Shown piece by piece: positions 19,291 through 27,025 of a stretch of DNA of 64,000 bases. Source of the DNA: Polyangium jinanense (lineage in GTDB: Bacteria > Myxococcota > Polyangia > Polyangiales > Polyangiaceae); contig NZ_JAGTJJ010000025.1 of the NCBI RefSeq assembly GCF_028435365.1, positions 62,001 to 126,000 on the forward strand, written 5' to 3'. Position numbers and translations under genes: made by a program. How positions within the stretch are numbered: position 1 is the first letter of the stretch; each line of letters starts with the position of its first letter. A model generated the notes under the pieces. That model saw only the letters and a program-made list of their open reading frames with translations, searched no databases and had not been told where the DNA came from.

Positions 19291-20634
19291 TCAATCCAGG
19301 AGATAATGCTCAATTGCCTTCAGCCAATGCGGTTTCAATCTGTAGACCCCCTGGTATGCCGTCCAGAGCTTCGGGAGATCTTGGTAGGCAATGCCTTTCG
19401 TAGCATCGCGCAGACTGGCCGTAAACATACTGTGCTCCTCGCTCGAGAGGATCACCGACGGCCCATCCAGGGGGTCGAGGCCGATTTTCTCCATCCTCGC
19501 CGTCTCGTAGATGTGGTGCGCTTGCCACTTCCGTCCATGCTTCGCCGTGAAGTGTTGCATCACGCGATACGGCCCGATCACCTCCTCCTTCGCGAGCGCC
19601 TGCGTCAGCTCCTCTCCAAACTCCTCCGCCAGGTACTTGGCCGCATCCTCCGATAGCTCACTCACGTTCTTGATGACGACCTTCTCCCCGCGTTTCAAGG
19701 CCTCCGACGTCGCCTTCATGAACTTGTTGCCGAGCGCCATCGCCACCGGCGAGAACATCACGGCCGCGGCCGCCGCCTGGAGCCTCGGGTCGTTTGGCCC
19801 GTCGGCGTTCATCCCGCCAACGATCCCGTATTCCTTTCCGTCGGGCCGATAGAGATCCTCGTTCATTTGCAGGTTGAAGATCGCCCCCGCAATCACGACC
19901 TGCTCCAGGATCGCCCCGGCCCGCGTCTTCTCCTTCCGCGCCTGGCAGCCCTCCTTCGTCTGCTCGCAAGACGCCACACTGGAGAGCGGCGCCCCGGGTC
20001 GAAACACGCGCTCCGGCAGCGCGCCGCCCCGATCCACGAGCGTGCAATGCTCGTCCACGCACTTCGGCGGATGCACCTCGTCCTTCTTCGGCAAGGTCGA
20101 CGTCGACGGCAACAGCGGCTCGTTCGACAGCACGCCCTCGGGCGGAGGCGGCGAGGGCCGAGGCTTGTCCGGCGGATGCTCCGGCATCTTCTTCACGCCC
20201 GGCGGCACGACTTCCCCTTGCTCGTCCTTCGCCGACGGCGGCTTCTGCGGCTCCGAGGCCTCGGTGGACGTGGCAGCTCCCGCCTTGCTCTCCTTGGCCG
20301 TGTCCTTGGACGCATCCTTCGCCGGTGCCGGCTTCGGGCGCGGCGGCGGCGCGGGGCAGGTCAGCTTGTTGTGCGGGATCGGTAGGCGTCTCGCGCTCGC
20401 TGGCGGCGCGTAGGGGTCGAATACGTAGGTCGTGAGCCCCTGGCTCTTCAGCGTGAACTTCGCGCGGCTCGTGGTCCACATGGCCTTCGCCCCCGGCGAA
20501 TAGGCCCATTCGTTCACGTTCGATGCGACGTCCGGCGGCTTGACGCAGACGCGGATCTCCGCGCGAGCGATCGCCGGCACGCACGAGACGACAAGGAGCA
20601 ACGACGAGCACGAGGCGAGGATACGATCGCGCAT
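19291..20634 (-). CDS. exported polymorphic toxin with C-terminal HNH-like nuclease domain
   Basis: A 447-residue protein. The start at 20634 follows GGGAGG by 4 nt and gives MRDRILASCSSLLLVVSCVP, which can be read as a lipoprotein signal (VVSC) or a cleavable signal ending ARA. A proline/lysine/alanine-rich stretch (about 95-195) separates the exported N-terminus from the tip. The last 85 residues contain KWQAHHIYETARMEKIGLD and VILSSEEHSMFTASLRDA, a pattern of the HNH/LHH class of toxin nucleases (tandem His, then a distant EH). A helical hydrophobic block (PRLQAAAAAVMFSPVAMALG) precedes it and could aid translocation. Architecture and the adjacent double-CXXCG gene resemble the SitA/SitI lipoprotein toxin pairs of Myxococcus. 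Nuclease activity is inferred, not shown. Confidence 0.72.
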   Translation of the reverse strand: MRDRILASCSSLLLVVSCVPAIARAEIRVCVKPPDVASNVNEWAYSPGAKAMWTTSRAKFTLKSQGLTTYVFDPYAPPASARRLPIPHNKLTCPAPPPRPKPAPAKDASKDTAKESKAGAATSTEASEPQKPPSAKDEQGEVVPPGVKKMPEHPPDKPRPSPPPPEGVLSNEPLLPSTSTLPKKDEVHPPKCVDEHCTLVDRGGALPERVFRPGAPLSSVASCEQTKEGCQARKEKTRAGAILEQVVIAGAIFNLQMNEDLYRPDGKEYGIVGGMNADGPNDPRLQAAAAAVMFSPVAMALGNKFMKATSEALKRGEKVVIKNVSELSEDAAKYLAEEFGEELTQALAKEEVIGPYRVMQHFTAKHGRKWQAHHIYETARMEKIGLDPLDGPSVILSSEEHSMFTASLRDATKGIAYQDLPKLWTAYQGVYRLKPHWLKAIEHYLLD

Positions 20635-20733
20635 GCGACCTCCCGCGCGGATGGTACCGCCCCTTCGATCCCGGTCGGAAGCCTCGAACCGACAACTCCG
20701 AAGCATCATCTCCGATGCGACCCTCGGGGGACG

Positions 20734-20916
20734 TCATACCCGCGGAGAGCACAAGCGGGGACGGATGCTGCATGTCCTCGGGCGCGGGGCAGCTAGCCCC
20801 TCGTCATATCCGAGAGGCGGCCCGGCAAAGCAGCCGCCCCAAAGCGCGATCATGACCACCAACAAGAGGCGGCCCACCCACGCAACGCCCCGCACCGATA
20901 TCGCACCCCTTCCCAT
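20734..20916 (-). CDS. possible small lipoprotein (weak)
   Basis: A 60-residue frame starting MGRGAISVRGVAWVGRLLLV with a hydrophobic segment and a lipobox-like IALWGGC, then a short Pro/Arg-rich tail. The signal is plausible but there is no good ribosome site and the tail looks non-coding. It overlaps the edge of the repeat region upstream of the toxin gene. Treat as a tentative call. Confidence 0.2.
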   Translation of the reverse strand: MGRGAISVRGVAWVGRLLLVVMIALWGGCFAGPPLGYDEGLAAPRPRTCSIRPRLCSPRV

Positions 20917-20957
20917 GCAATCAAAAGAGCCGGGCCGGGAAACGTTGTCAAGCTCGC

Positions 20958-21345
20958 TTGCGGGGGCGCGAAGAGGCCGATCGACGTTGCGCGGCGTGCC
21001 TTGTACCGGTGCAAATCGAGGCTCCCACTTCCCGAGGACCGTCTTGCACCGACGCAAGAGCCCCCCCACACATCACGAGGCGTGCCTTGCACCGGTGCAA
21101 GGCCTCGCCATCACGCGACACGAAGCCTCTTGCGTGCACGCAAGCACTGTGAAGTGCTCGCCCTGCGCCCCGTTGCACGCACGCGAGGGCGCCCATTCAT
21201 CCGTTCCATCCCCTGTTGCACCCGCGCGAGGCGCTCGATGTGGATCCGCCCTACGCTCTTGCATCGCCGCGACACCCCCCATGAAACGGCTCCCGATCGA
21301 TTTGCACGCGCGCGCCCCCGGTCGCACTCCGTGCTCACGATCTGC
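20958..21345. repeat. nine-unit array with an exact 43-bp period (TTGC-N6-GCRA boxes, unrelated spacers)
   Basis: Boxes begin at 20958, 21001, 21044, 21087, 21130, 21173, 21216, 21259 and 21302, with all eight intervals exactly 43 bp. Each box has the form TTGC-N6-GC(A/G)A: TTG is kept in 9/9, the fourth C in 8/9, and the inner GC in 9/9. The core can be palindromic: TTGCACCGGTGCAA at 21087 (extending to a 20-bp perfect palindrome at 21084-21103) and TTGCGTGCACGCAA at 21130. The 28-29 bp between boxes are dissimilar. A tenth TTG, 44 bp on at 21346, is the -35 box of the next gene's promoter. A very degenerate unit may precede at 20915. It is not coding (43 is not a multiple of 3) and no cas gene is near. 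It looks like an operator or structural array. Confidence 0.85.
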
Positions 21346-21375
21346 TTGACACGCGCGCGAAGGTCTCGGTAGCGT
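21346..21375 (+). promoter_or_regulatory. sigma70-type promoter of the gene at 21401
   Basis: -35 TTGACA (21346-21351), 18-bp spacer, -10 TAGCGT (21370-21375). It sits in register with the 43-bp array immediately upstream. Transcription would start near 21382, which excludes an ATG at 21374 and supports 21401 as the start codon. Confidence 0.6.
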
Positions 21376-21400
21376 GCATCACCTTCGAAGGACCATTTCA

Positions 21401-22117
21401 ATGCAAGCCCCCACCATGAACACCCCGGTCTCCAAGTGCGGAGACCTGGCGGCGTACGCCGCGAGGATGCTCGGCAAGTTCACGAACCAGGCCACGCTCC
21501 TCGCGCTCGGGCTGGAAATGACCGCCGCCGCCGCCGAGCTTCACGCAGCCCAGGCCGTCTATGAGCAAGCGGTACGGGACATCCTACCGGCGCGCGTCGA
21601 CGTGAAATACGAAAACTATGTCTCCGACCGTCGCATCCGCGTCACCCAGCAAAAAGCCGAAATGGCCGACGGAAAACGCGGCGGCCGCATCGCAGCAATC
21701 GCCTTCCCCGAGGGCTCCGCGCCGATCACCCGCCTCGTCGGCGCCTCCCAGGTCCAGGCCATGGTCGATCTCGAAGGCCGACTCGCCGCCGCACAGGCCC
21801 TCTGGCCCGACGCCAGCGCCGAGAAGGAGGCCATCGCCCAGCACCGCGAGCACTACGACAACGCCCTCATCGCTCGCAAGAACGCTGGCCAGCATGCGCG
21901 GAACATGCGCGCCGCGCGGAACGCAGCCAAGGACAAGTTCATCCACAAGTACGTCGAGATCATGAGCCGCGTCGAGGCCGAGTTCCCCAAGGACCGCGCC
22001 ACGCAGGACCTCTTCTTCGACGAGGTCCGCACCAAATCGGCCCTCGCCACCGCCGACACGAGCACGGGCGAAGAGGGAGACGACGAGGGCAACGAGAGCG
22101 AGACCACCGGCGGGTGA
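21401..22117 (+). CDS. hypothetical alpha-helical protein
   Basis: A 238-residue protein of unrecognised family. The start at 21401 (MQAPTMNTPVSKCGDLAAYA) is chosen because it follows GAAGGA (21387-21392) and lies downstream of the predicted promoter; a second ATG at 21416 is possible. Composition is strongly helical: long Ala/Glu/Lys/Arg stretches (EMTAAAAELHAAQAVYEQAV, EGRLAAAQALWPDASAEKEA, and then HARNMRAARNAAKDKFIHKY) are likely coiled coil. An acidic tail (GEEGDDEGNESETTGG) follows. No signal or membrane segment is seen. It is the gene directly behind the 43-bp repeat array, so it is the best candidate for a product regulated by it. Confidence 0.7.
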   Translation: MQAPTMNTPVSKCGDLAAYAARMLGKFTNQATLLALGLEMTAAAAELHAAQAVYEQAVRDILPARVDVKYENYVSDRRIRVTQQKAEMADGKRGGRIAAIAFPEGSAPITRLVGASQVQAMVDLEGRLAAAQALWPDASAEKEAIAQHREHYDNALIARKNAGQHARNMRAARNAAKDKFIHKYVEIMSRVEAEFPKDRATQDLFFDEVRTKSALATADTSTGEEGDDEGNESETTGG

Positions 22118-22157
22118 CGGTCGATTCCCCCTCGACCTTCCCCCCCTACCCCGCCCC

Positions 22158-22433
22158 CTACTTCTTCCCGATCTTCTTCTTCAGCGCCGCGAGCTCCGCG
22201 TCGATCTCCGCCGCGGCCTTCTTCCGGTCCTTCTCGGCCTGCTTTGCCGCGGCCAAACGCGCCTTCTCCTCGGCGGCGGCGCGCTTTTGCGCCTCCTTCG
22301 CCGCCGCCTCGCGCTCCTTTGCCGTCGGCTCCCGCGTCGCTTCCTCGACCTTCTCCACCGCCTCGTCGAACAGCGCCTTGCCCGCGCTGAACCCGAAGCC
22401 GTGCACGATCGCGTCGGCGAGCCGCTTGATCAC
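22158..22433 (-). CDS. small lysine/alanine-rich coiled-coil protein
   Basis: A 91-residue protein starting with GTG at 22433 (VIKRLADAIVHGFGFSAGKA). The start overlaps the stop of the DUF6065-like gene (GTGA, four bases), indicating translational coupling. After a short N-terminal helix with a hydrophobic face, residues 30-91 are an almost uninterrupted charged helix (REAAAKEAQKRAAAEEKARL and onward), ending LAALKKKIGKK. A much longer frame in the same register runs upstream but is the shadow of the neighbouring gene. No family is recognised; it probably works with the DUF6065 protein. Confidence 0.7.
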   Translation of the reverse strand: MIKRLADAIVHGFGFSAGKALFDEAVEKVEEATREPTAKEREAAAKEAQKRAAAEEKARLAAAKQAEKDRKKAAAEIDAELAALKKKIGKK

Positions 22434-23194
22434 GGCTTCTTCCCCTTCTTCCACTGCTTCAGCGCGAGCTTGCGCTGATGCTCCTTCGCCACCGTCCCGT
22501 CCGGCGCGCGGCCGTGCACGTAGTCTTTTTGCCACGCCGCCTGGTTCGCGCTCGAGCCCTCGATCGGCAGCTCCTTGATGAATTGCGACCGGCTGTTCCG
22601 CCATTCGAGGTATGCCTTCGCGACCTCCGGATCGTCGTAGAGCCCGCGCAGCTCCGGCTCGAATGATTCCAGCTCGCCGCGGCGCATCGGCACGATCATC
22701 GCGATCGGCTCGCCACGCTTCCACGTCACCGGGTACTGCGCCCGTGTGAGCTGCCAGTTCATCGTGAACGTCGCCGTGGTCCAGTCCGTCTCGACGATCC
22801 CGTCGAGCGGATAGGCGCCGTCCTTCGGCATGTTCGCCGGGCCCCGGACGAGCAGGTTGTATCCGGGCGGCGTGCGGAACAGGAACGGAATGGTGAACGT
22901 GAGGATGCCGTGCCCGAAATGACTCATGGCCAGGTACGGCTCCGGGCCCTCGAGGTTCTCGATGCACACGCTCTTCAAGGAGCCCGTCCCGTCCCAGATG
23001 GCCCGCACCGTGTGCGGCGAGAGGACGAGCCAGCCAGCCTGGTTCGCGATGAGCAGCGGCAGGCACCGGTTCGCGAACGCGTCCCGCGTGTCGTTCATCC
23101 ATTCGCGCTGGATGGGCCCGGGGACGAGCTCGGGCGGCTGTCCGGTGCTGGTGTGGTAGGCGAGGAAGGGGAGCTTTTCGGACTTCTCGGACAT
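22430..23194 (-). CDS. DUF6065-family protein
   Basis: A 254-residue cytoplasmic protein beginning MSEKSEKLPFLAYHTSTGQP (start 23194; a further ATG seven codons upstream lacks support). The conserved blocks of DUF6065 are present: FANRCLPLLIANQAGWLVLS, SHFGHGILTFTIPFLFRTPP, GYNLLVRGPANMPKDG, IVETDWTTATFTMNWQLTR. The function of the family is unknown. The C-terminus is basic (LALKQWKKGKKP) and its stop overlaps the next gene (GTGA). No regulatory site was seen upstream; the FG-GAP lipoprotein gene is transcribed in the same direction and ends 48 nt before it. Confidence 0.8.
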   Translation of the reverse strand: MSEKSEKLPFLAYHTSTGQPPELVPGPIQREWMNDTRDAFANRCLPLLIANQAGWLVLSPHTVRAIWDGTGSLKSVCIENLEGPEPYLAMSHFGHGILTFTIPFLFRTPPGYNLLVRGPANMPKDGAYPLDGIVETDWTTATFTMNWQLTRAQYPVTWKRGEPIAMIVPMRRGELESFEPELRGLYDDPEVAKAYLEWRNSRSQFIKELPIEGSSANQAAWQKDYVHGRAPDGTVAKEHQRKLALKQWKKGKKP

Positions 23195-23242
23195 CGGCCG
23201 GGACGATCCTAGCAAAGCTCCCCGGCCTGGTGGGAAGGAAAT

Positions 23243-25621
23243 TCAGTTCGTGTTCCGAAGGACCACGAGCGAGTTCGTCGTATTCGACGTGACGAGCAGG
23301 TCGGGCCGGCCGTCCCCCGTCACGTCCGACGCCGAGACGGACGTCGGGCGCGAGATCTCGCCGATCGTCGGCCCGGCCGTGAAGAAATCGCCCTCCCAGA
23401 GGAGCACGTTCACCCGTCCGCCCGCGAGGACGACGAGATCCTCGTCTCCGTCCTCGTCGAGATCCTCGAGCACCGGGTTGTGCGCGATCCCGAGGCCCAG
23501 CATGAAGGTCGTCCCGATGAACGTGCCGTCGCCGACGCCGAGCATCAGCACGACTCCGTCCCCTTGCGCGTGCGTCGCCACGAAGTCCGCGTGCCCGTCG
23601 CCGTTCACGTCGCCCGCCGCCATGTGGCCGATGATGTCGTCGACGAGCAGGTATTCCGGCGCATTCGCGAACGTCCCGTCTCCGTTGCCGGGCTGGAAGA
23701 AGACCACGAATTCGCCCGCGCCAGCAAAGTCGAGCTTCCCATCTTCGTTGAAATCGGCGATCGCCACGGCGTCGGTAAAAAGGTATTCCGCGTCCGAGAA
23801 CGTGCCATCGCCGTTGTTCCGGAGCGAGATGCCGCCGTTGTTCGTATCGGCCACCACGAGGATATCGAGATCGCCGTCGCCGTCCGTGTCGCCGACGTCC
23901 GTGCTCCCGGCGCCGAAGAACCCAGGATAAGAAGGAATCGACGGGCCGAAAGAAAGGCCGCCCGTGTTCGGGAATGTCTGTACCACGTAGCCCTCGTCAT
24001 TCCCGCCCGGCAACGCGGCGACGAGGTCCAGGCTCGGATTCTCGTCTGCCGGGAACGCGAAGAGCCCGATCGGCGCCTCGAGGACGTCGTTCGAGCCCGC
24101 CGGTTCGAACCCGCCGCCGGCCTTTCCCCGTAGTATCGTATTCACGGCCGCGACATGGCTGAACACGATGTCCTTGTGCCCGTCGCCGTCGAAATCGGCG
24201 GCCACCGATTGACGGGCGCCGACGCCGTACGGCACGCCGAGCGGCGCGAGGAAGCTGCCCATTCCGTCGCCCCGAACGACCGAGATCCCGGGGCCGTCGT
24301 TGCCGGAGACGATGTCCGTGTCCCCGTCGCCGTCGACGTCGCCCGCGGCGAGCGCCTTCGGGTTTCGCCCCGCGTCGAGCGCGATCGGATCGGAGAGCGC
24401 CCCGCCGCCGGTGTTTTTCAGGACATAGGCCCCGCCAAAGCGGTGCGCGAGCAGCACGTCGGGCTGGCCGTCGCCGTCGACGTCCTTGATCTCCTCGATC
24501 TCGGCGTCCGCCTCGTTCGCGTATTTCACCATCGGCGCGAACGTGCCATTACCGTTGTTCACGAGGACGCCATAACCGGTGGTGAACGCTTGCCGCGGGC
24601 CCACGACGACGTCGAGCTTTCCGTCACCGGTGAGGTCCACGAGCACGATCGACTCGGATCGCTGCGACGGCAGCGTCACGCCCGTCGCGAGCGCGCCGCC
24701 GCCCGTCCCTTTCCAGAGCCAGGACACGTTCGACGTCGACGAGCTCGTCGCCACGACGTCGACGAATCCATCACCGTCCACGTCGCCCGCGGCGACAGCG
24801 AAGATGTTGTGGGTGCCGCCCGAGGTGCTATACGTCGCCGCGAGCGTGAGCTTGCCGTCTCCGGCGTTCGTGAGCACGTCGATGCCGCCCGACCCGCGGG
24901 AGACCACGATATCGATGTCGCCGTCCGCGTCGATGTCGGTGGGAGCGAACGCGCCGGGCGTGGTGCTGCCCGTCGCGTATTGCTGCGGCGCCATGAGCGA
25001 GCCGTCTCCCTGGTTCAGGGCGACGAAGACGCCGATCGGGGTCCCGAAGAAACTGTTCGTCGCGACGACGTCGGGCTTACCGTCGCCGTTCATGTCGGCG
25101 ACCGCGACGTTCACGGTGATCGATTCGAACTGGGCTCGATGGATCTCCTGGAACGTCCCGTCCCCATTGCCTCGCAAAACGCCGATGAAGCCGCCGCTCG
25201 TGTTCGTCACGACGAGATCGAGCTTGCCGTCGCCGTCCATGTCGGCCGTACGAAGGGCGGTGTTGCCCGCGCCCACAGCCGCGGGATACGAGCCGTCGAC
25301 GACGAAATGCAGGCCCATCGAGCCCCCGCCGCCCGCGCCGCCCATTCCACCGGCGCCGCCTTCACCGCCTTCGCCGCCGATTCCTCCGGCGCCGCCCATT
25401 CCTCCGACGCCGCCCACGCCTCCCGCGCCGCCCTGACCGCCGGTGCCGCCTTGACCGCCGACGCCCCCCGTCCCGCCGGCGCCGCCCGTGCCCCCGACGC
25501 CGCCCATTCCGCCTGTCCCGGCGGATCCGCCCGTTCCCGACGGGGTCCCTGTGCCCCCGTCGCCGCACGCCGAGAGCACGAGCCCGACGGCTGCCCAAAT
25601 CGCAAGCTTGCTACGCTTCAT
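23243..25621 (-). CDS. FG-GAP/VCBS-repeat lipoprotein with glycine-rich tether
   Basis: A secreted lipoprotein of 792 residues. The start at 25621 is set by GGAGGA 7 nt upstream and gives MKRSKLAIWAAVGLVLSACG, with the lipidated Cys at residue 19. Residues 20-105 are a GG(T/M/V/A)GG tether. The rest is a string of 13 calcium-binding DxDGDG loops (ADMDGDGKLDLVV, TDIDADGDIDIVV, GDVDGDGFVDVVA, SDVTGDGRPDLLV and so on), each with the hydrophobic strand of an FG-GAP/VCBS blade. This predicts one or two seven-bladed beta-propellers on the cell surface, as in integrin-like adhesins. No enzyme domain is visible. A second Gly-tethered lipoprotein gene lies 48 nt upstream in the same direction, so the two may be co-transcribed. 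Confidence 0.9.
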   Translation of the reverse strand: MKRSKLAIWAAVGLVLSACGDGGTGTPSGTGGSAGTGGMGGVGGTGGAGGTGGVGGQGGTGGQGGAGGVGGVGGMGGAGGIGGEGGEGGAGGMGGAGGGGSMGLHFVVDGSYPAAVGAGNTALRTADMDGDGKLDLVVTNTSGGFIGVLRGNGDGTFQEIHRAQFESITVNVAVADMNGDGKPDVVATNSFFGTPIGVFVALNQGDGSLMAPQQYATGSTTPGAFAPTDIDADGDIDIVVSRGSGGIDVLTNAGDGKLTLAATYSTSGGTHNIFAVAAGDVDGDGFVDVVATSSSTSNVSWLWKGTGGGALATGVTLPSQRSESIVLVDLTGDGKLDVVVGPRQAFTTGYGVLVNNGNGTFAPMVKYANEADAEIEEIKDVDGDGQPDVLLAHRFGGAYVLKNTGGGALSDPIALDAGRNPKALAAGDVDGDGDTDIVSGNDGPGISVVRGDGMGSFLAPLGVPYGVGARQSVAADFDGDGHKDIVFSHVAAVNTILRGKAGGGFEPAGSNDVLEAPIGLFAFPADENPSLDLVAALPGGNDEGYVVQTFPNTGGLSFGPSIPSYPGFFGAGSTDVGDTDGDGDLDILVVADTNNGGISLRNNGDGTFSDAEYLFTDAVAIADFNEDGKLDFAGAGEFVVFFQPGNGDGTFANAPEYLLVDDIIGHMAAGDVNGDGHADFVATHAQGDGVVLMLGVGDGTFIGTTFMLGLGIAHNPVLEDLDEDGDEDLVVLAGGRVNVLLWEGDFFTAGPTIGEISRPTSVSASDVTGDGRPDLLVTSNTTNSLVVLRNTN

Positions 25622-25669
25622 CCCCAAGTCCTCCGATTCTCCGCTGGAAAGGCCATCCCCGTCCATTCG

Positions 25670-26755
25670 TCAGGGCGAACCAATCACCACCGTTCTCTGC
25701 TCCGTGACGGCCGTTCCATCGGCGTCGGAGATCTCGGCTTTCAGGTTCACCTGCTGATTCACCAGCACCCCGATGTCGAGCTGCGAATCGATCCGGAAGA
25801 GGATCCCCTTCGCTTCACAAAACCCCTGCGCCGGCCTGTCCGGAAACACGCGCACCGATTGCGACGGCCCGATGACCTCGCCCGAGTCGACCAGCGTCGC
25901 CGTGAGCTTCACGACCGCGGTCTGCTTCAATCCAAGCGTGCGGAGCGACGCGAAAATGTGGTGCCCCCCTTGATCGCCGGCCCAGACCTGGAGCGTGTCC
26001 TGATCCGCGAGCGGGCTCCAGATCACGTTGCCCTGCCCGAGCGTCACGGTCGGCGCGCCCGGCTCCTTTGGCTTGCACCAGCTATATTTCGCCCAGTCGG
26101 ACGTGTATGCTTCGAGCACCTCGGGCGCGAGATAAGGATCCAGGCAGCGACCCCAGTTGCACGTGAGCCCCGGGCCACAACCCTCGCCGCAAGCATCGCC
26201 GCTCATCGTGACGCGAAGCAGGGGCGTCTTGCCCGCGCGGGCGCGGGTGCTGGCGAGGCGCTGTCTCACGTCTCCTTTGCCGTCGACATCGGTCTCCAGC
26301 GAGACCTCCACGAGCGCGTCGTCCGCGAGCCCCTCGATCGGGATCTCCTGGGGAAGCTGGATCGGCGCCGGCACGCCCGTGCCCCACAACGCGTCGTGGA
26401 CCACCGCGCCGTCCACCTTCGCCACCACGTGAATCGAGGCCGCCTGCAGGAAAAGCTCGTTCGGCGCATTGATCACGCCGACGACCACGCGCGCCTCGTT
26501 TCCGCCGCCGCCCATTCCCCCGCCGCCGCCCGTGCCGCCGGCGCCTCCGGCCCCGCCCATTCCGCCGCCGCCAACACCGCCCGTTCCGCCCGCGCCGCCC
26601 ATCCCTCCGGTGCCGCCCATTCCGCCGGCGCCCATTCCGCCGGCGCCGCCGGTCCCCCCGGTGCCGCCCGCACCGGGAGAAGGATTCGGTTCGCCCCCGC
26701 ATGCCGCGAGAGATGCAAGAAGGAATAGCAGACAGGTGATGGATCGCTTGTTCAC
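25670..26755 (-). CDS. glycine-tethered lipoprotein, function unknown
   Basis: A 361-residue lipoprotein. The GTG start at 26755 follows GGAG by 8 nt and yields VNKRSITCLLFLLASLAACG with an ideal LAAC lipobox. A glycine-rich tether (GGTGGAGGMGAGGMGG type) fills about residues 30-80. The globular part has beta strands and two cysteine groups (SGDACGEGCGPGLTCNWGRC at about 180-200, and YSWCKPKE), probably disulfide-bonded. The C-terminal half (LQVWAGDQGGHHIFASLRTL, VLVNQQVNLKAEISDADGTA) looks like tandem Ig-like domains. A very long frame continues upstream on this strand to 29437, but it is antisense to the protease gene and not coding. It is divergent from the M4 protease across 270 nt. Confidence 0.8.
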   Translation of the reverse strand: MNKRSITCLLFLLASLAACGGEPNPSPGAGGTGGTGGAGGMGAGGMGGTGGMGGAGGTGGVGGGGMGGAGGAGGTGGGGGMGGGGNEARVVVGVINAPNELFLQAASIHVVAKVDGAVVHDALWGTGVPAPIQLPQEIPIEGLADDALVEVSLETDVDGKGDVRQRLASTRARAGKTPLLRVTMSGDACGEGCGPGLTCNWGRCLDPYLAPEVLEAYTSDWAKYSWCKPKEPGAPTVTLGQGNVIWSPLADQDTLQVWAGDQGGHHIFASLRTLGLKQTAVVKLTATLVDSGEVIGPSQSVRVFPDRPAQGFCEAKGILFRIDSQLDIGVLVNQQVNLKAEISDADGTAVTEQRTVVIGSP

Positions 26756-27025
26756 GGTACGCTCCGGATGTGCGATCGAAAATCTTACAACGACCCGCGA
26801 CAACGTGGAAAGCACTCCTTGTTGATGTCGCCACGCGTCATCGCTCTCGTGCATCCTACGTTCGCAGATAGCTGAAAGTTTTCTTCGTTCACTGGAAGCG
26901 AAACTCCCCTGGCGCGGAGTCGCCAGCCGCTTGGCGCCTGGCAGGGAGAGGGTTGGAATTCCCATTGCATCGCTTCTCCATACTTTCGGCTTACGGAAAA
27001 CCTCATCTGTTCGCGGAAGAAGGTC

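Noticed and set aside
20958..21345. CRISPR array
   Set aside because: Repeats are short (about 14 bp) and degenerate, spacers are not flanked by identical repeats, and no cas gene is near. The fixed period alone does not make it CRISPR.
21374..21400. Upstream ATG at 21374 for the helical protein
   Set aside because: It lies inside the predicted -10 box and ahead of any plausible transcript start; 21401 has the ribosome site.
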